From contig JAJAPZ010000018.1 in assembly GCA_020523905.1 (NCBI GenBank), positions 1 through 46,363 on the forward strand: a stretch of 46,363 nucleotides of DNA. Direction: 5' to 3'. The stretch is from Candidatus Obscuribacterium magneticum. Lineage in GTDB: Bacteria; Elusimicrobiota; Elusimicrobia; F11. Shown piece after piece: positions 8,141 through 18,320 of the stretch. Both the position numbers and the translations under genes were made by a program. The first letter of the stretch is position 1; the number at the start of each line of letters is the position of its first letter. Under the pieces are notes generated by a model. That model was not told the origin of the DNA. It made no database searches and was given only the letters and a program-made list of their open reading frames with translations.

Positions 8141-8164
8141 AATCAACCGCCGACCGTTGGGGCT

Positions 8165-8851
8165 ATGTGCACGAGATTTTCCCGCGTCAGTTTGATTCAA
8201 GCGCTCATCAAGCGTTTTGAGATTGAGCCTCCCCCCTTCGACCTCCCGCCGGCCTATAACATCGCCCCCACCGATGCGGCCGCTGTTGTCGTCCAAAATG
8301 AAGAAAAGCGGCGTTTGGAGCTCATGATGTTCGGCCTCATCCCGCATTGGGCGAAGGATCAGAAGATCGCGCTCCAATGTTTGAATGCCCGTGCTGAAAC
8401 CGTGAACCAACGGCCGGCATTCCGTGATCCGTTCCATAATAAACGGTGCCTCGTTGTGTGCGACGGCTTTTATGAGTGGTGGAGAGAGGGGAAAAACCGC
8501 GTGCCCTATCGGGCGGTGATGAAGGACCGGGAGCCCTATGCCTTGGCTGGTTTGTGGGACCAATGGAAAAGCCCCCAGGGTCGGGATGTCCGTTCATTCT
8601 CAATCATAACGACGGAGTCGAATGACGTCATCCGGCCCATTCACAATCGGATGCCCGTCATCCTGCGGCGGGAGGATGAGCCGTTGTGGCTGGCGCCCAC
8701 TGTCGACGATGACAAAACCCTTCTTCCCTTGTTGAAGCCTTTTGATCCGGAGCTTTTGAATCTCTACCAAGTCAACGCCATCGTCAATTCCTCCCGCAAC
8801 AAGACGAAAGAATGCATCGAACCGCTTCCCTCAACAATACAATCTTCGTAA
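8165..8851 (+). CDS. SRAP-family abasic-site shielding protein (YedK/HMCES-like)
   Basis: This is a 228-residue SOS response-associated peptidase family member. These proteins crosslink through Cys2 to abasic sites in single-stranded DNA. The key residues are present: C2 exposed after Met removal, N32 in PAYNIAPT, E104 in CDGFYEW and H160 in HNRMPVIL. The N-terminus is MCTRF instead of the usual MCGRF, so the residue after the catalytic cysteine is changed. NARAETV and the ALAGLWDQW segment also match the family. It lies behind thyA and folA, a sensible partner because thymidylate shortage raises uracil and abasic sites in DNA. Confidence 0.93.
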   Translation: MCTRFSRVSLIQALIKRFEIEPPPFDLPPAYNIAPTDAAAVVVQNEEKRRLELMMFGLIPHWAKDQKIALQCLNARAETVNQRPAFRDPFHNKRCLVVCDGFYEWWREGKNRVPYRAVMKDREPYALAGLWDQWKSPQGRDVRSFSIITTESNDVIRPIHNRMPVILRREDEPLWLAPTVDDDKTLLPLLKPFDPELLNLYQVNAIVNSSRNKTKECIEPLPSTIQSS

Positions 8852-8889
8852 TTTGCTAAAGTCATTTCGCGTTCGCTCGGGCATGTGGC

Positions 8890-8953
8890 AGTTCGACTCC
8901 CTTCGGTCGCTCACTGCGAGCGGGCCTGCCCTGAGCGAACGAAGTGAGTCGAA
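8890..8953. repeat. Family C palindromic element flanked by 11-bp direct repeats
   Basis: The arms of 22 bp (8892-8913 and 8932-8953) differ at two positions and enclose an 18-base GC-rich centre. The sequence GGGCATGTGGC occurs immediately before (8879-8889) and again immediately after (8954-8964). The second copy is the 5' end of tRNA-Leu. This looks like insertion with target duplication. Confidence 0.85.
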
Positions 8954-9036
8954 GGGCATGTGGCGGAATGGCAGACGCACAGGACTTAAAATCCTGTTCG
9001 CTTCGGCGAGTGTGGGTTCGAGTCCCTCCATGCCCA
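8954..9036 (+). tRNA. tRNA-Leu, anticodon UAA
   Basis: The acceptor stem GGGCATG (8954-8960) pairs fully with CATGCCC (9029-9035), and A is the discriminator. The D arm contains GCGGAATGGCAGACGC. The anticodon stem CAGGA/TCCTG encloses CTTAAAA, giving anticodon TAA. A long variable arm folds as TCGC-TTCG-GCGA, as in class II leucine tRNAs. The T arm has TTCGAGT in the loop and one T-T mismatch in its stem (GTGGG/CCCTC). CCA is not encoded. The 5' end abuts the family C repeat. Confidence 0.92.
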
Positions 9037-9057
9037 AAATTTTCGGTTTTTATTGGT

Positions 9058-9678
9058 TTATCTCGCCTTCGGCAGGTCCTCAATGGCGTTCCAGATCATA
9101 TCCCAGGTTTCGGTTTTGAGGGGAGAACTCATGGCTTTTTCCGCTAATTGTGTGCCCAGAGATTTGAGTCCCATCTGAAGCGCCGCCTTTGAGGACAGCC
9201 CGCCTTCGGAATTGGCGCCCAAGCCTTCCGCCTGCCAGAGCGTCTCGCCGGATGCCGAGTCCACCATTTTGAAAGCCGCGCGGACTTTGCGGATATTGAG
9301 AAATCCGGTCGTCTGATAATTGAAATCCAGGAGATCGCCGTAGATGACCGCGTCGGCCCCCAGAAGGGGACCGAGTTGTTGAACCGGAAGCGCGGACAAT
9401 TGCCCGCCTTCGGCGAAACCGAGCCCCTTCAACTTTCCATCGATGTCAGAAAGAGTGACCGTTTGATAGCCCTTTTTCTCGGCGAGTCGCTGGTTGAACC
9501 AGTAGCGGACGATGTCCGGCCCGTCCAAATCATTGGTGTGGTTGTCCAAGGGGAGGACGGCAATCCGCTTGGGCGGGAGGTAGCCTTTTTTTAGAAAGGG
9601 CCTGGGGCCGTACGTGCACGATCCCAGGGCCAGAATCAGGAGAGAAAAGGAGACGTTTATTTTCCCCGGAAATGCCAT
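9058..9678 (-). CDS. Lipoprotein of the GNA1162/DUF799 type
   Basis: The product is 206 residues from the ATG at 9676-9678. That start gives a short lipoprotein signal with lipobox LGSC and the lipidated cysteine at C21; longer frames lose this. The mature part has PPKRIAVLPLDNHTNDLDGPD, LGPLLGADAVIYGDLLDF and FKMVDSASGETLWQAEG. This resembles the putative lipoprotein family around Neisseria GNA1162 and, more distantly, LpoB/CsgG-type periplasmic folds. It is probably anchored in the outer membrane facing the periplasm. It overlaps the end of the porin-like gene by 22 bp, so they are likely cotranscribed. The exact function is unknown. Confidence 0.75.
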   Translation of the reverse strand: MAFPGKINVSFSLLILALGSCTYGPRPFLKKGYLPPKRIAVLPLDNHTNDLDGPDIVRYWFNQRLAEKKGYQTVTLSDIDGKLKGLGFAEGGQLSALPVQQLGPLLGADAVIYGDLLDFNYQTTGFLNIRKVRAAFKMVDSASGETLWQAEGLGANSEGGLSSKAALQMGLKSLGTQLAEKAMSSPLKTETWDMIWNAIEDLPKAR

Positions 9679-10535
9679 GAGAGCTGGATCATGGTGGTTT
9701 TGAAACCTTCCTGGTCTTTGGTTGGATCCGCCTGTTGAATGAGGGCGCCGATGGAGAGATTCCACGGAACGACGATCATATCGAAGCCCATGGCGGTGGT
9801 GGTGAAGGCTTCGAGATCGATCGTGGTGTCTCCGACGAAACTCTGCGTGTTCTGGTAGCCGGAGTTGAACGTGAGCGTGGCCGTCCCGCTTTTTTTGGTC
9901 ACCATGTAGTAAGGAGCCAGCTTGAGAAATCCCAGGGGAACTCCGACCTGGATCCCGGCTTGAGCGCCGCTGTAAAATACGGTCATGTCTTGCGTGAATT
10001 TTGTTGAGGCGCTGGCCGTTCCACCCGTGAACGGTACGGCGTGGTAAGGCGTTTGGATAGTCAGGCTGTCAACCGTCCAGACAGGCCCCCCAAAAAATAT
10101 GAGGCTGAAAGGCTTGCGTATCGGCTGGAGTTCCATGTTCACACTGAAAGGCATGCTTAAGCCCGTGAGATCAGCCTTTCCTTCGATGACGGGGATCCAC
10201 AGGGTTCCTCCAAAATAGAAAGGGAAGGCGATCCCCGGGAATTTCCCGCCATAGCCAAAAAGACCGAAATCAAAGTCGGCGGCGATAAAGGCGTTAAAGG
10301 AATAACGGAAGGCCGCGTCAAACCCGCCGCCCGTAATGGAAATGTCCGTGTTCGCATCTTTTCCTTCGACGCTCAAGTAGTCACCGGTCAGTTTCATATC
10401 GAAGCGTCCCGGTTCGAAGAACGGGTAGGCGATCGGAGCCGGCGTCAGTTGGATATTGGATTGCTTGGCATGGCAGACGGATATGGCGATAAGAGCGGTG
10501 AATCCAGCTTGGATCAGGATGAGCCCTTTCTTCAT
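9657..10535 (-). CDS. Outer-membrane beta-barrel-like protein, unknown function
   Basis: This is a 292-residue secreted protein. The ATG at 10533-10535 is preceded by a strong GGGAGGT ribosome site and opens a signal peptide (MKKGLILIQAGFTALIAISV then CHA). The mature sequence is a series of alternating polar/hydrophobic strands (FDMKLTGDYLSVEGKD, AAFRYSFNAFIAADFDFGLF, LAPYYMVTKKSGTATLTF) with many glycines and aromatics. That pattern suggests an outer-membrane barrel, but I recognise no family and the end (QLSWHFRGK) lacks a terminal aromatic. It is cotranscribed with the GNA1162-like lipoprotein. Confidence 0.7.
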   Translation of the reverse strand: MKKGLILIQAGFTALIAISVCHAKQSNIQLTPAPIAYPFFEPGRFDMKLTGDYLSVEGKDANTDISITGGGFDAAFRYSFNAFIAADFDFGLFGYGGKFPGIAFPFYFGGTLWIPVIEGKADLTGLSMPFSVNMELQPIRKPFSLIFFGGPVWTVDSLTIQTPYHAVPFTGGTASASTKFTQDMTVFYSGAQAGIQVGVPLGFLKLAPYYMVTKKSGTATLTFNSGYQNTQSFVGDTTIDLEAFTTTAMGFDMIVVPWNLSIGALIQQADPTKDQEGFKTTMIQLSWHFRGK

Positions 10536-10603
10536 GGAATACCTCCCACCAAAATAGAATGACCTAATCATAATTTGTCGAATGGGATTTAGGCAAGTTT
10601 GTT

Positions 10604-13318
<2,715 letters not shown>

Positions 13319-13344
13319 CAGGGACATCGTCATCATTCTATCGT

Positions 13345-13362
13345 CATCCGCCGCGGCGGATG
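13345..13362. repeat. 18-bp perfect palindrome between aconitase and proA
   Basis: CATCCGCCGCGGCGGATG is self-complementary and is preceded by a T-poor GTCAT-rich stretch (CATCGTCATCATTC...CGTCAT). It may be a degenerate family A hairpin remnant. It has no T-run, so a terminator is doubtful. Confidence 0.6.
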
Positions 13363-13393
13363 GTGTTTCAAGCGAGGACGGTGGGATTAAGCC

Positions 13394-14653
13394 ATGGATA
13401 AATTAAAACGACAGGCCATCAAAATTGCTCAGAAAGCCAAGAAGGCCGGGGGGGCGCTCGCCCTTTTGGGGACAGACGTTAAAAACCGCGGTCTTCTGAA
13501 AATGGCGGGGGCCATTCGAAACCACAAGGCGGACATCTTGAAAGCCAATGAGAAGGACGTCCGGCAGGCCTTAAAAGATGGGCAGGCAAAAGCGTTTATC
13601 GATCGCCTCACGTTGAATGACGCCCGCATCGAAGGGATGGCAAAAGGCCTTGAAGAAATCGCCCAGCTCAATGACCCGGCCGGGGAGGTGATCCGCGAGT
13701 GGACGCGTCCGAACGGTTTGAAGCTGAAACAAATCCGTGTTCCTCTCGGCGTCATCGGAATGATCTACGAATCCCGCCCGAATGTCACGGCGGAGGCGGC
13801 CGGGCTCTGCCTCAAGGCGGGCAATGCCGTCATTCTTCGCGGGGGATCGGAGGCTTATCATTCCAACAGCGTTTTGGTCAACGCCATATCCAAGGCCATC
13901 GAAGAGGCGAGAATGCCGGCCGAGGCCGTTCAGTTGCTGCTGCCTCAAGATCGGCGGAGCATCGCCGTTTTGTCTCAGCTGAAGGGGCTCGTCGACCTCA
14001 TCATTGCCCGCGGCTCGGAAGAGATGATCAACAAGGTTTCTTCCAAGGCGGCGGTTCCCGTCTTGGGGCATGGGAAGGGCGTTTGCCACGTTTACATTGA
14101 TGAGGCGGCCGATGCGGCGAAAGCCGTCGCCATTGCCTACAACGCCAAAGTGCAAAGGCCGGGGGTCTGTAACGCCATGGAGACGCTTCTTATCCACACG
14201 TCGCGCTTGAACGATGTTCTTCCTCGCCTGGCCGAACGATATGAGGAGGCGGGCGTCGAGATGCGAGCCGATCCGGAGGTGAGAAAAATCATTCCCCGGG
14301 CCAAGGCCGCTCGTTCCACCGATTGGGGGACGGAATTCCTGGATAAGATCGTGGCGATGAAGGCGGTCGGAAATGTTCAGGAGGCCATCGATCACATCAA
14401 TAAATTTGGGTCCGGCCATACCGACAGCATCGTGACGGAGGATCCTTTGACCGCCGAGTTGTTTGAAAAGGCCGTGGACTCCTCTTGCGTCATGGTGAAC
14501 GCCTCAACCCGACTTCATGACGGCGGCGTCTTCGGCTTCGGCTCCGAGATTGGCATCTCCACGCAGAAGCTGCACGCCCGGGGGACCATGGGCCTTCGTG
14601 AGCTCACCACCACCAAATACCTTGTGGAAGGATCGGGGCAGATCCGAGAATGA
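13394..14653 (+). CDS. proA: Gamma-glutamyl phosphate reductase
   Basis: This is a 419-residue ProA, the NADPH-dependent second step of proline synthesis. The family markers are PLGVIGMIYESRPNVTAEAA, the catalytic cysteine C259 in QRPGVCNAMETLL, FGSGHTDSIVTED, and the C-terminal DGGVFGFGSEIGISTQKLHA plus RGTMGLRELTTTKYL. No proB is visible next to it. The stop overlaps the nadD start by 4 bp (ATGA); a proA-nadD-yqeK order is common in bacteria. Upstream is a 75-bp gap holding a small palindrome. Confidence 0.97.
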   Translation: MDKLKRQAIKIAQKAKKAGGALALLGTDVKNRGLLKMAGAIRNHKADILKANEKDVRQALKDGQAKAFIDRLTLNDARIEGMAKGLEEIAQLNDPAGEVIREWTRPNGLKLKQIRVPLGVIGMIYESRPNVTAEAAGLCLKAGNAVILRGGSEAYHSNSVLVNAISKAIEEARMPAEAVQLLLPQDRRSIAVLSQLKGLVDLIIARGSEEMINKVSSKAAVPVLGHGKGVCHVYIDEAADAAKAVAIAYNAKVQRPGVCNAMETLLIHTSRLNDVLPRLAERYEEAGVEMRADPEVRKIIPRAKAARSTDWGTEFLDKIVAMKAVGNVQEAIDHINKFGSGHTDSIVTEDPLTAELFEKAVDSSCVMVNASTRLHDGGVFGFGSEIGISTQKLHARGTMGLRELTTTKYLVEGSGQIRE

Positions 14654-15228
14654 AGGTCGGGATCTTCGGGGGGTCGTTTGATCCCATTCATCGCGGCCAT
14701 CTGAGGCTGGCCGCGGCGGCCCAAAAACAGTTAAAACTCGCCAAGGTTTATTTTGTCCTTTCCCCGCGCCCGCCGTTTAAAAGGAATCGCATTGTCACCT
14801 CCGTTTCCGACCGCCTGCCCATGCTTCGAAAGGCTCTAGCGGGGCGACCACGGTTCGTCGCGGCGCGATGGGAGGTAAACCACTCCGGCCCCTCTTACAC
14901 GGTGACAACTCTCAAAACCTACAAGAAGCGCCATCCGGAAGACGACCTTTATTTCATCATGGGCTCCGACGTTTTGAAGAATTTTCATCGATGGAAAAAT
15001 CCGCGAAAGATTATTGCTTTGGCGAGACTCGCCGTGGGCCTGCGTCCGGGAACGGGACGAATGAAAAAGAGGACATTTTTTAGCGGAGCCCTCCGCACTT
15101 TGCGCGGGGTTTTTCCAGACATCTCCTCGACCCAGATTCGGGACAGGGTGAGGAAGAAGAGGTCGCTTCAATCTCTTGTCCCGAAAACGGTGGCGGCCTA
15201 TATCGCGAGAAAAAAGCTGTACCGTTAG
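14650..15228 (+). CDS. nadD: Nicotinate-nucleotide adenylyltransferase
   Basis: This is a 192-residue NadD, joining ATP and nicotinate mononucleotide in NAD synthesis. The nucleotidyltransferase motif GIFGGSFDPIHRGH is at residues 4-17, and the second motif ISSTQIRDRVRK is near 158-169. The substrate-specificity region includes FIMGSDVLKNFHRWKNP. It is coupled to proA by an ATGA overlap and followed after 3 bp by yqeK, the usual gene order. Confidence 0.96.
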   Translation: MKVGIFGGSFDPIHRGHLRLAAAAQKQLKLAKVYFVLSPRPPFKRNRIVTSVSDRLPMLRKALAGRPRFVAARWEVNHSGPSYTVTTLKTYKKRHPEDDLYFIMGSDVLKNFHRWKNPRKIIALARLAVGLRPGTGRMKKRTFFSGALRTLRGVFPDISSTQIRDRVRKKRSLQSLVPKTVAAYIARKKLYR

Positions 15229-15231
15229 TTT

Positions 15232-15951
15232 ATGCTTTCCTCTAAAGCGGCCCTTAAGCTTCTGAAGAGTAATCTCTCCCGGGAACGGGTGCGCCATTCC
15301 CTCGCCGTCGCGAAGGTGGCTCAAGGCTTGGCGAAAAAATACGGATGGAATCCCGAATTGGCTTACCAAGCGGGACTCCTTCACGATTGGGCCAAAGAGT
15401 GGAGCGATAAGAGGTTGATCAATCATGTCCGGCGGTTTCGACTCCGGGTTCCCGATTTTTCTTTTATCCTAAAAGTATCGCCGGCCCTTCTCCATTCCTA
15501 TGTGAGCGCCGACGTCATCAAACGGAAAGGCTGGGTCCGGGATCCTTCGGCCCTGAAGGCCATCGCCTCCCACACGCTGGGCCATCCGCGCATGAGCGTC
15601 GCCGATCGAATCCTCTATGTGGCTGATTTGATCGCCTTCGATCGGACCTTTAAAGAGGTGAAAATCGTCCGGCGCCTGGCGGAGCGGAGTTTGCATCGGG
15701 CTTTCGTGGCGGCGCTTGTCATTAAACTTTCATGCACCGTTCGCAAGGGCAAGCCCCTTCATCCCCTTTCTTTAACGGTGTGGCGTGCCAATGCAAAGGA
15801 AAAGCAACGTGACATGTCATTGCGAACGCAGCCAATCGTCATTCCCGCGAAAGCGGGAATCCATTCCGGTGTTCACGTTCTGGATTCCCGCTTTCGCGGG
15901 AATGACGTAAAGTCTTTCGCCCGCCGTGGCGGGCCCGCAATGATATATTGA
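15232..15951 (+). CDS. yqeK: HD-domain hydrolase, YqeK-like (Ap4A hydrolase), with repeat-derived tail
   Basis: This is a 239-residue protein with an HD metal-binding domain: H23 in RVRHSLAVAKVA, LLHDWAKEW with the HD pair near 49-50, LLHSYVSADVI, AIASHTLGHPRMS and DRILYVADLI. YqeK proteins cleave diadenosine tetraphosphate symmetrically. Family members are about 190 residues. Here residues from about 195 onward, including VIPAKAGIHSG and SRFRGNDV, are encoded by nested family A and B repeats. The repeats even supply the stop codon (15949-15951). The tail is therefore an acquired extension, not a domain. Confidence 0.88.
   Translation: MLSSKAALKLLKSNLSRERVRHSLAVAKVAQGLAKKYGWNPELAYQAGLLHDWAKEWSDKRLINHVRRFRLRVPDFSFILKVSPALLHSYVSADVIKRKGWVRDPSALKAIASHTLGHPRMSVADRILYVADLIAFDRTFKEVKIVRRLAERSLHRAFVAALVIKLSCTVRKGKPLHPLSLTVWRANAKEKQRDMSLRTQPIVIPAKAGIHSGVHVLDSRFRGNDVKSFARRGGPAMIY
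15816..15944. repeat. Nested repeats: family A element inserted in a family B element
   Basis: The outer element begins GTCATTGCGAACG and ends CCCGCAATGAT. The inner family A element occupies 15838-15906 with full hairpins CCCGCGAAAGCGGG and CCCGCTTTCGCGGG and the type 1 loop CCGGTGTTCACGT. The element overlaps the 3' end of yqeK. The ribosome site GAGGT of the next gene begins just after it. Confidence 0.85.
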
Positions 15952-15959
15952 GGTAAATA

Positions 15960-17192
15960 ATGCTGGAAAAAAGCCTGGCGGCTCAACGGACGGTCGCCCT
16001 CATTTTCTTAGGTTTGATCCTCATGGCTCTCTACGGGGCCAGAAAATCCCCCGTGGCGCAGGCCCTGCAACGCGGGGAGAGGGTTCCCATTCTCCTTTTT
16101 GGGATCGATGCGGCGGATGCGTCCCACCATACCGATACGATTCTTCTTTCTGTTTTGAATCCTTTCGAGAACAATTTGAGCCTCCTCTCGATCCCGCGGG
16201 ACACACGGGTGCACGTTCATGGCTATCTCTTCCGGCGGATCAATGAAATCTATGGGTACTATTACCGGAAAACCAAGGATAAAACGGAAGCCTCTCAGGA
16301 GGTCGTGAAGTCGGTCGAATCCCTGCTTTCATCTGAAGAGAAGCCCATTACCATTCCCTATTTTATCCAGGTGGATTTCTCCGGCTTTATCAAGATGATG
16401 GATATAGTGGGGGGGGTGTGGGTCGACATCAAGCAGCCCATGCATTATGATGATAACGCGGGGGATTACCATTTCCACAAGGAGCCAGGACGCTACTTCT
16501 TGAGCGGCCGGGAGGCGCTCTTTTACGTCCGTTTCCGGGGCTTGACCGGCGACAAGGGACGGATTTTCCGCCAGCAGGAGTTTTTAAAATCCATGATCAA
16601 ACAGTTGGCCAATCCGCTTCTTGTTTTGCGGATACCGGAAATGGTGGCGGCCCTCGCGTCCACGATTCATACAAATTTGTCGGGCTGGGATTTGGCCTAT
16701 CTCACCGTGGCGGGACGCCGCCTCCGCTCCCCCAGCTTGGGTTTCTACCTTTTGCCGGGGCAGCCGCGCGGGGCCTACTGGCGTTTGAACGCGGAGGCGG
16801 CCAAGCGGCTGGCGGCCAAAACGGTTTTGGGTATGGACATCGATGTCGACGCGGTGCCGACCATCGTTCCTTTGGAGGAGCACGTCACCGTGAAGGTGTG
16901 GAACGCCTCAGGAAGGCGGGGCCTGGCGCGGGAGGTGACGAGGCACCTGCGGCAATGCGGCTACGACGTCGTCGATTGGGAAAATTTCGCGACGGAGCAG
17001 CTTCCAACACGCGTCATCGACCGGGTGGGGCAGATCAATAAGGCGCAAGCGGTGGCCAACGATCTGGGCGTCGATCAATGCCATTCCGAAGTGAGCGCCA
17101 AGGCCCTGGTCGACGTCGAGGTCATTATCGGAAAGAATTTTTCAGAGAGCAGCCTTTTTGAGGGACTTCCGGCTTCAAAAGGGAGCAATTAA
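15960..17192 (+). CDS. LytR-CpsA-Psr (LCP) family protein with LytR C-terminal domain
   Basis: The product is 410 residues. An N-terminal membrane anchor (about 9-25) is followed by the LCP catalytic domain (about 43-215): ILLFGIDAADASHHTDTILL, LSIPRDTRVHVHG with the conserved Arg/Asp pair, RINEIYGYY, and DFSGFIKMMDIVGGVWVD. A LytR_C domain (about 303-400) starts VTVKVWNASGRRGLAREV. LCP enzymes transfer polymers to cell-wall acceptors; in this outer-membrane organism the substrate is unclear. The position after nadD-yqeK and before rsfS is a common arrangement. GAGGT spaced 6 bp supports the ATG at 15960. Confidence 0.92.
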   Translation: MLEKSLAAQRTVALIFLGLILMALYGARKSPVAQALQRGERVPILLFGIDAADASHHTDTILLSVLNPFENNLSLLSIPRDTRVHVHGYLFRRINEIYGYYYRKTKDKTEASQEVVKSVESLLSSEEKPITIPYFIQVDFSGFIKMMDIVGGVWVDIKQPMHYDDNAGDYHFHKEPGRYFLSGREALFYVRFRGLTGDKGRIFRQQEFLKSMIKQLANPLLVLRIPEMVAALASTIHTNLSGWDLAYLTVAGRRLRSPSLGFYLLPGQPRGAYWRLNAEAAKRLAAKTVLGMDIDVDAVPTIVPLEEHVTVKVWNASGRRGLAREVTRHLRQCGYDVVDWENFATEQLPTRVIDRVGQINKAQAVANDLGVDQCHSEVSAKALVDVEVIIGKNFSESSLFEGLPASKGSN

Positions 17193-17231
17193 TTGGTACG
17201 TTAGGGTGACGGAAAGGAAGGAGGACAGCAT

Positions 17232-18320
17232 ATGACCATGGATTTTGTGGAGATCTTGCAAAAGGCAGTGGGGATGAACGCCTCGGACGTGCATGTGGTC
17301 GTCAATAAACCCCCGATGGTTCGGGTCCGCGGAGAGATCATGGCTTTGCCCGGTTACCCCGCCGTCAAGGCCGATGAGTCCCAGCGGCTCGTTTATTCGA
17401 TTTTGTTCGAAGCCCAGAGGAAAAAATTTGAGGAGAAGATGGAGCTGGACACCTCCTTTGCCATCCCCAACGTGGCCCGTTTTCGCGTCAATGTGTTCAT
17501 GGCCCGGCAGGGCATCGAGGCGGTGCTTCGCGTCATCAATTCCGTGGTGCCAAGTCCCAAGGATCTGGGCTTTACACAATCCATCGAGGACCTGGCGAAG
17601 CTGCCGCGGGGGCTGGTTCTTGTGACGGGTCCCACCGGCTCAGGGAAATCCACGACCTTGGCCGCCATCATCGACATCGTCAACGCCAATCGAAAGGATC
17701 ATATCCTGACCATTGAAGACCCCATCGAGTACATCTACGAACCGAAGCAGTGCATTGTCCGTCAACGGGAAGTCGGCACGACGACGCAGTCGTTTGCCAA
17801 TGCCTTGCGGGCGGCCCTGCGCGAAGATCCGGACGTGATGCTCGTGGGTGAGATGCGTGACTTGGAAACCATCTCCCTGGCCATTACGGCCAGTGAAACC
17901 GGCCACCTCGTGTTTGGGACCCTCCACACCACCGACGCCCCACAGACCATCGACCGCATCATCGACGTTTTCCCGCCCCACCAGCAGCAGCAGGTGCGGA
18001 TTCAGTTGTCGACGACCCTGCGGGCCGTCGTTTGTCAAACCCTCATCCCGACGGCCGATGGCAAAGGCCGGGTGGCCGCCCGCGAGGTCATGATTGTGAC
18101 GCCGGCCATCGCCAACCTCATGCGCGAGGGAAAGACGCACATGATTTATAACGCGATCGATACCGGCTCCAAATTCGGCATGACGTCGTTGGATCAATCG
18201 CTGGAGGACTTGGTGAGGAAAAAGTTGATCAACCTCGATGAGGCGCTCATTAAGGCCCGGGACCCGGAGAAAGTGAAATCCGTCCTCGGCCATAGCGGGG
18301 GTGGCGGAGGGATGAAATGA
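17232..18320 (+). CDS. pilT: Type IV pilus retraction ATPase PilT-like
   Basis: This is a 362-residue secretion-type hexameric ATPase. The N-terminal PAS-like domain has NASDVHVVVNKPPMVRVRG. Walker A is GPTGSGKST (133-141). The Asp box region is TIEDPIEYIYEP, Walker B is DVMLVGEMRDLETI, and the His box is HLVFGTLHTTDAPQTIDR. The late motif AIANLMREGK corresponds to the AIRNLIREGK signature that marks PilT/PilU retraction motors. A strong AAGGAGG ribosome site precedes the ATG. It overlaps the cNMP/GAF sensor gene by 4 bp. No other pilus gene is in the window, and the pair sits inside a housekeeping cluster. Confidence 0.95.
   Translation: MTMDFVEILQKAVGMNASDVHVVVNKPPMVRVRGEIMALPGYPAVKADESQRLVYSILFEAQRKKFEEKMELDTSFAIPNVARFRVNVFMARQGIEAVLRVINSVVPSPKDLGFTQSIEDLAKLPRGLVLVTGPTGSGKSTTLAAIIDIVNANRKDHILTIEDPIEYIYEPKQCIVRQREVGTTTQSFANALRAALREDPDVMLVGEMRDLETISLAITASETGHLVFGTLHTTDAPQTIDRIIDVFPPHQQQQVRIQLSTTLRAVVCQTLIPTADGKGRVAAREVMIVTPAIANLMREGKTHMIYNAIDTGSKFGMTSLDQSLEDLVRKKLINLDEALIKARDPEKVKSVLGHSGGGGGMK

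Noticed and set aside
7577..8563. Long minus-strand open frame (328 codons) opposite folA and SRAP
   Set aside because: It is antisense to two clear enzymes, has no recognisable motif, and arises from codon bias of the real genes.
13345..13362. Rho-independent terminator after aconitase
   Set aside because: The stem is GC-rich and perfect, but no T-run follows on either strand.
13571..14419. Minus-strand open frame (282 codons) opposite proA
   Set aside because: proA is intact and conserved across this stretch; the antisense frame shows no domain.
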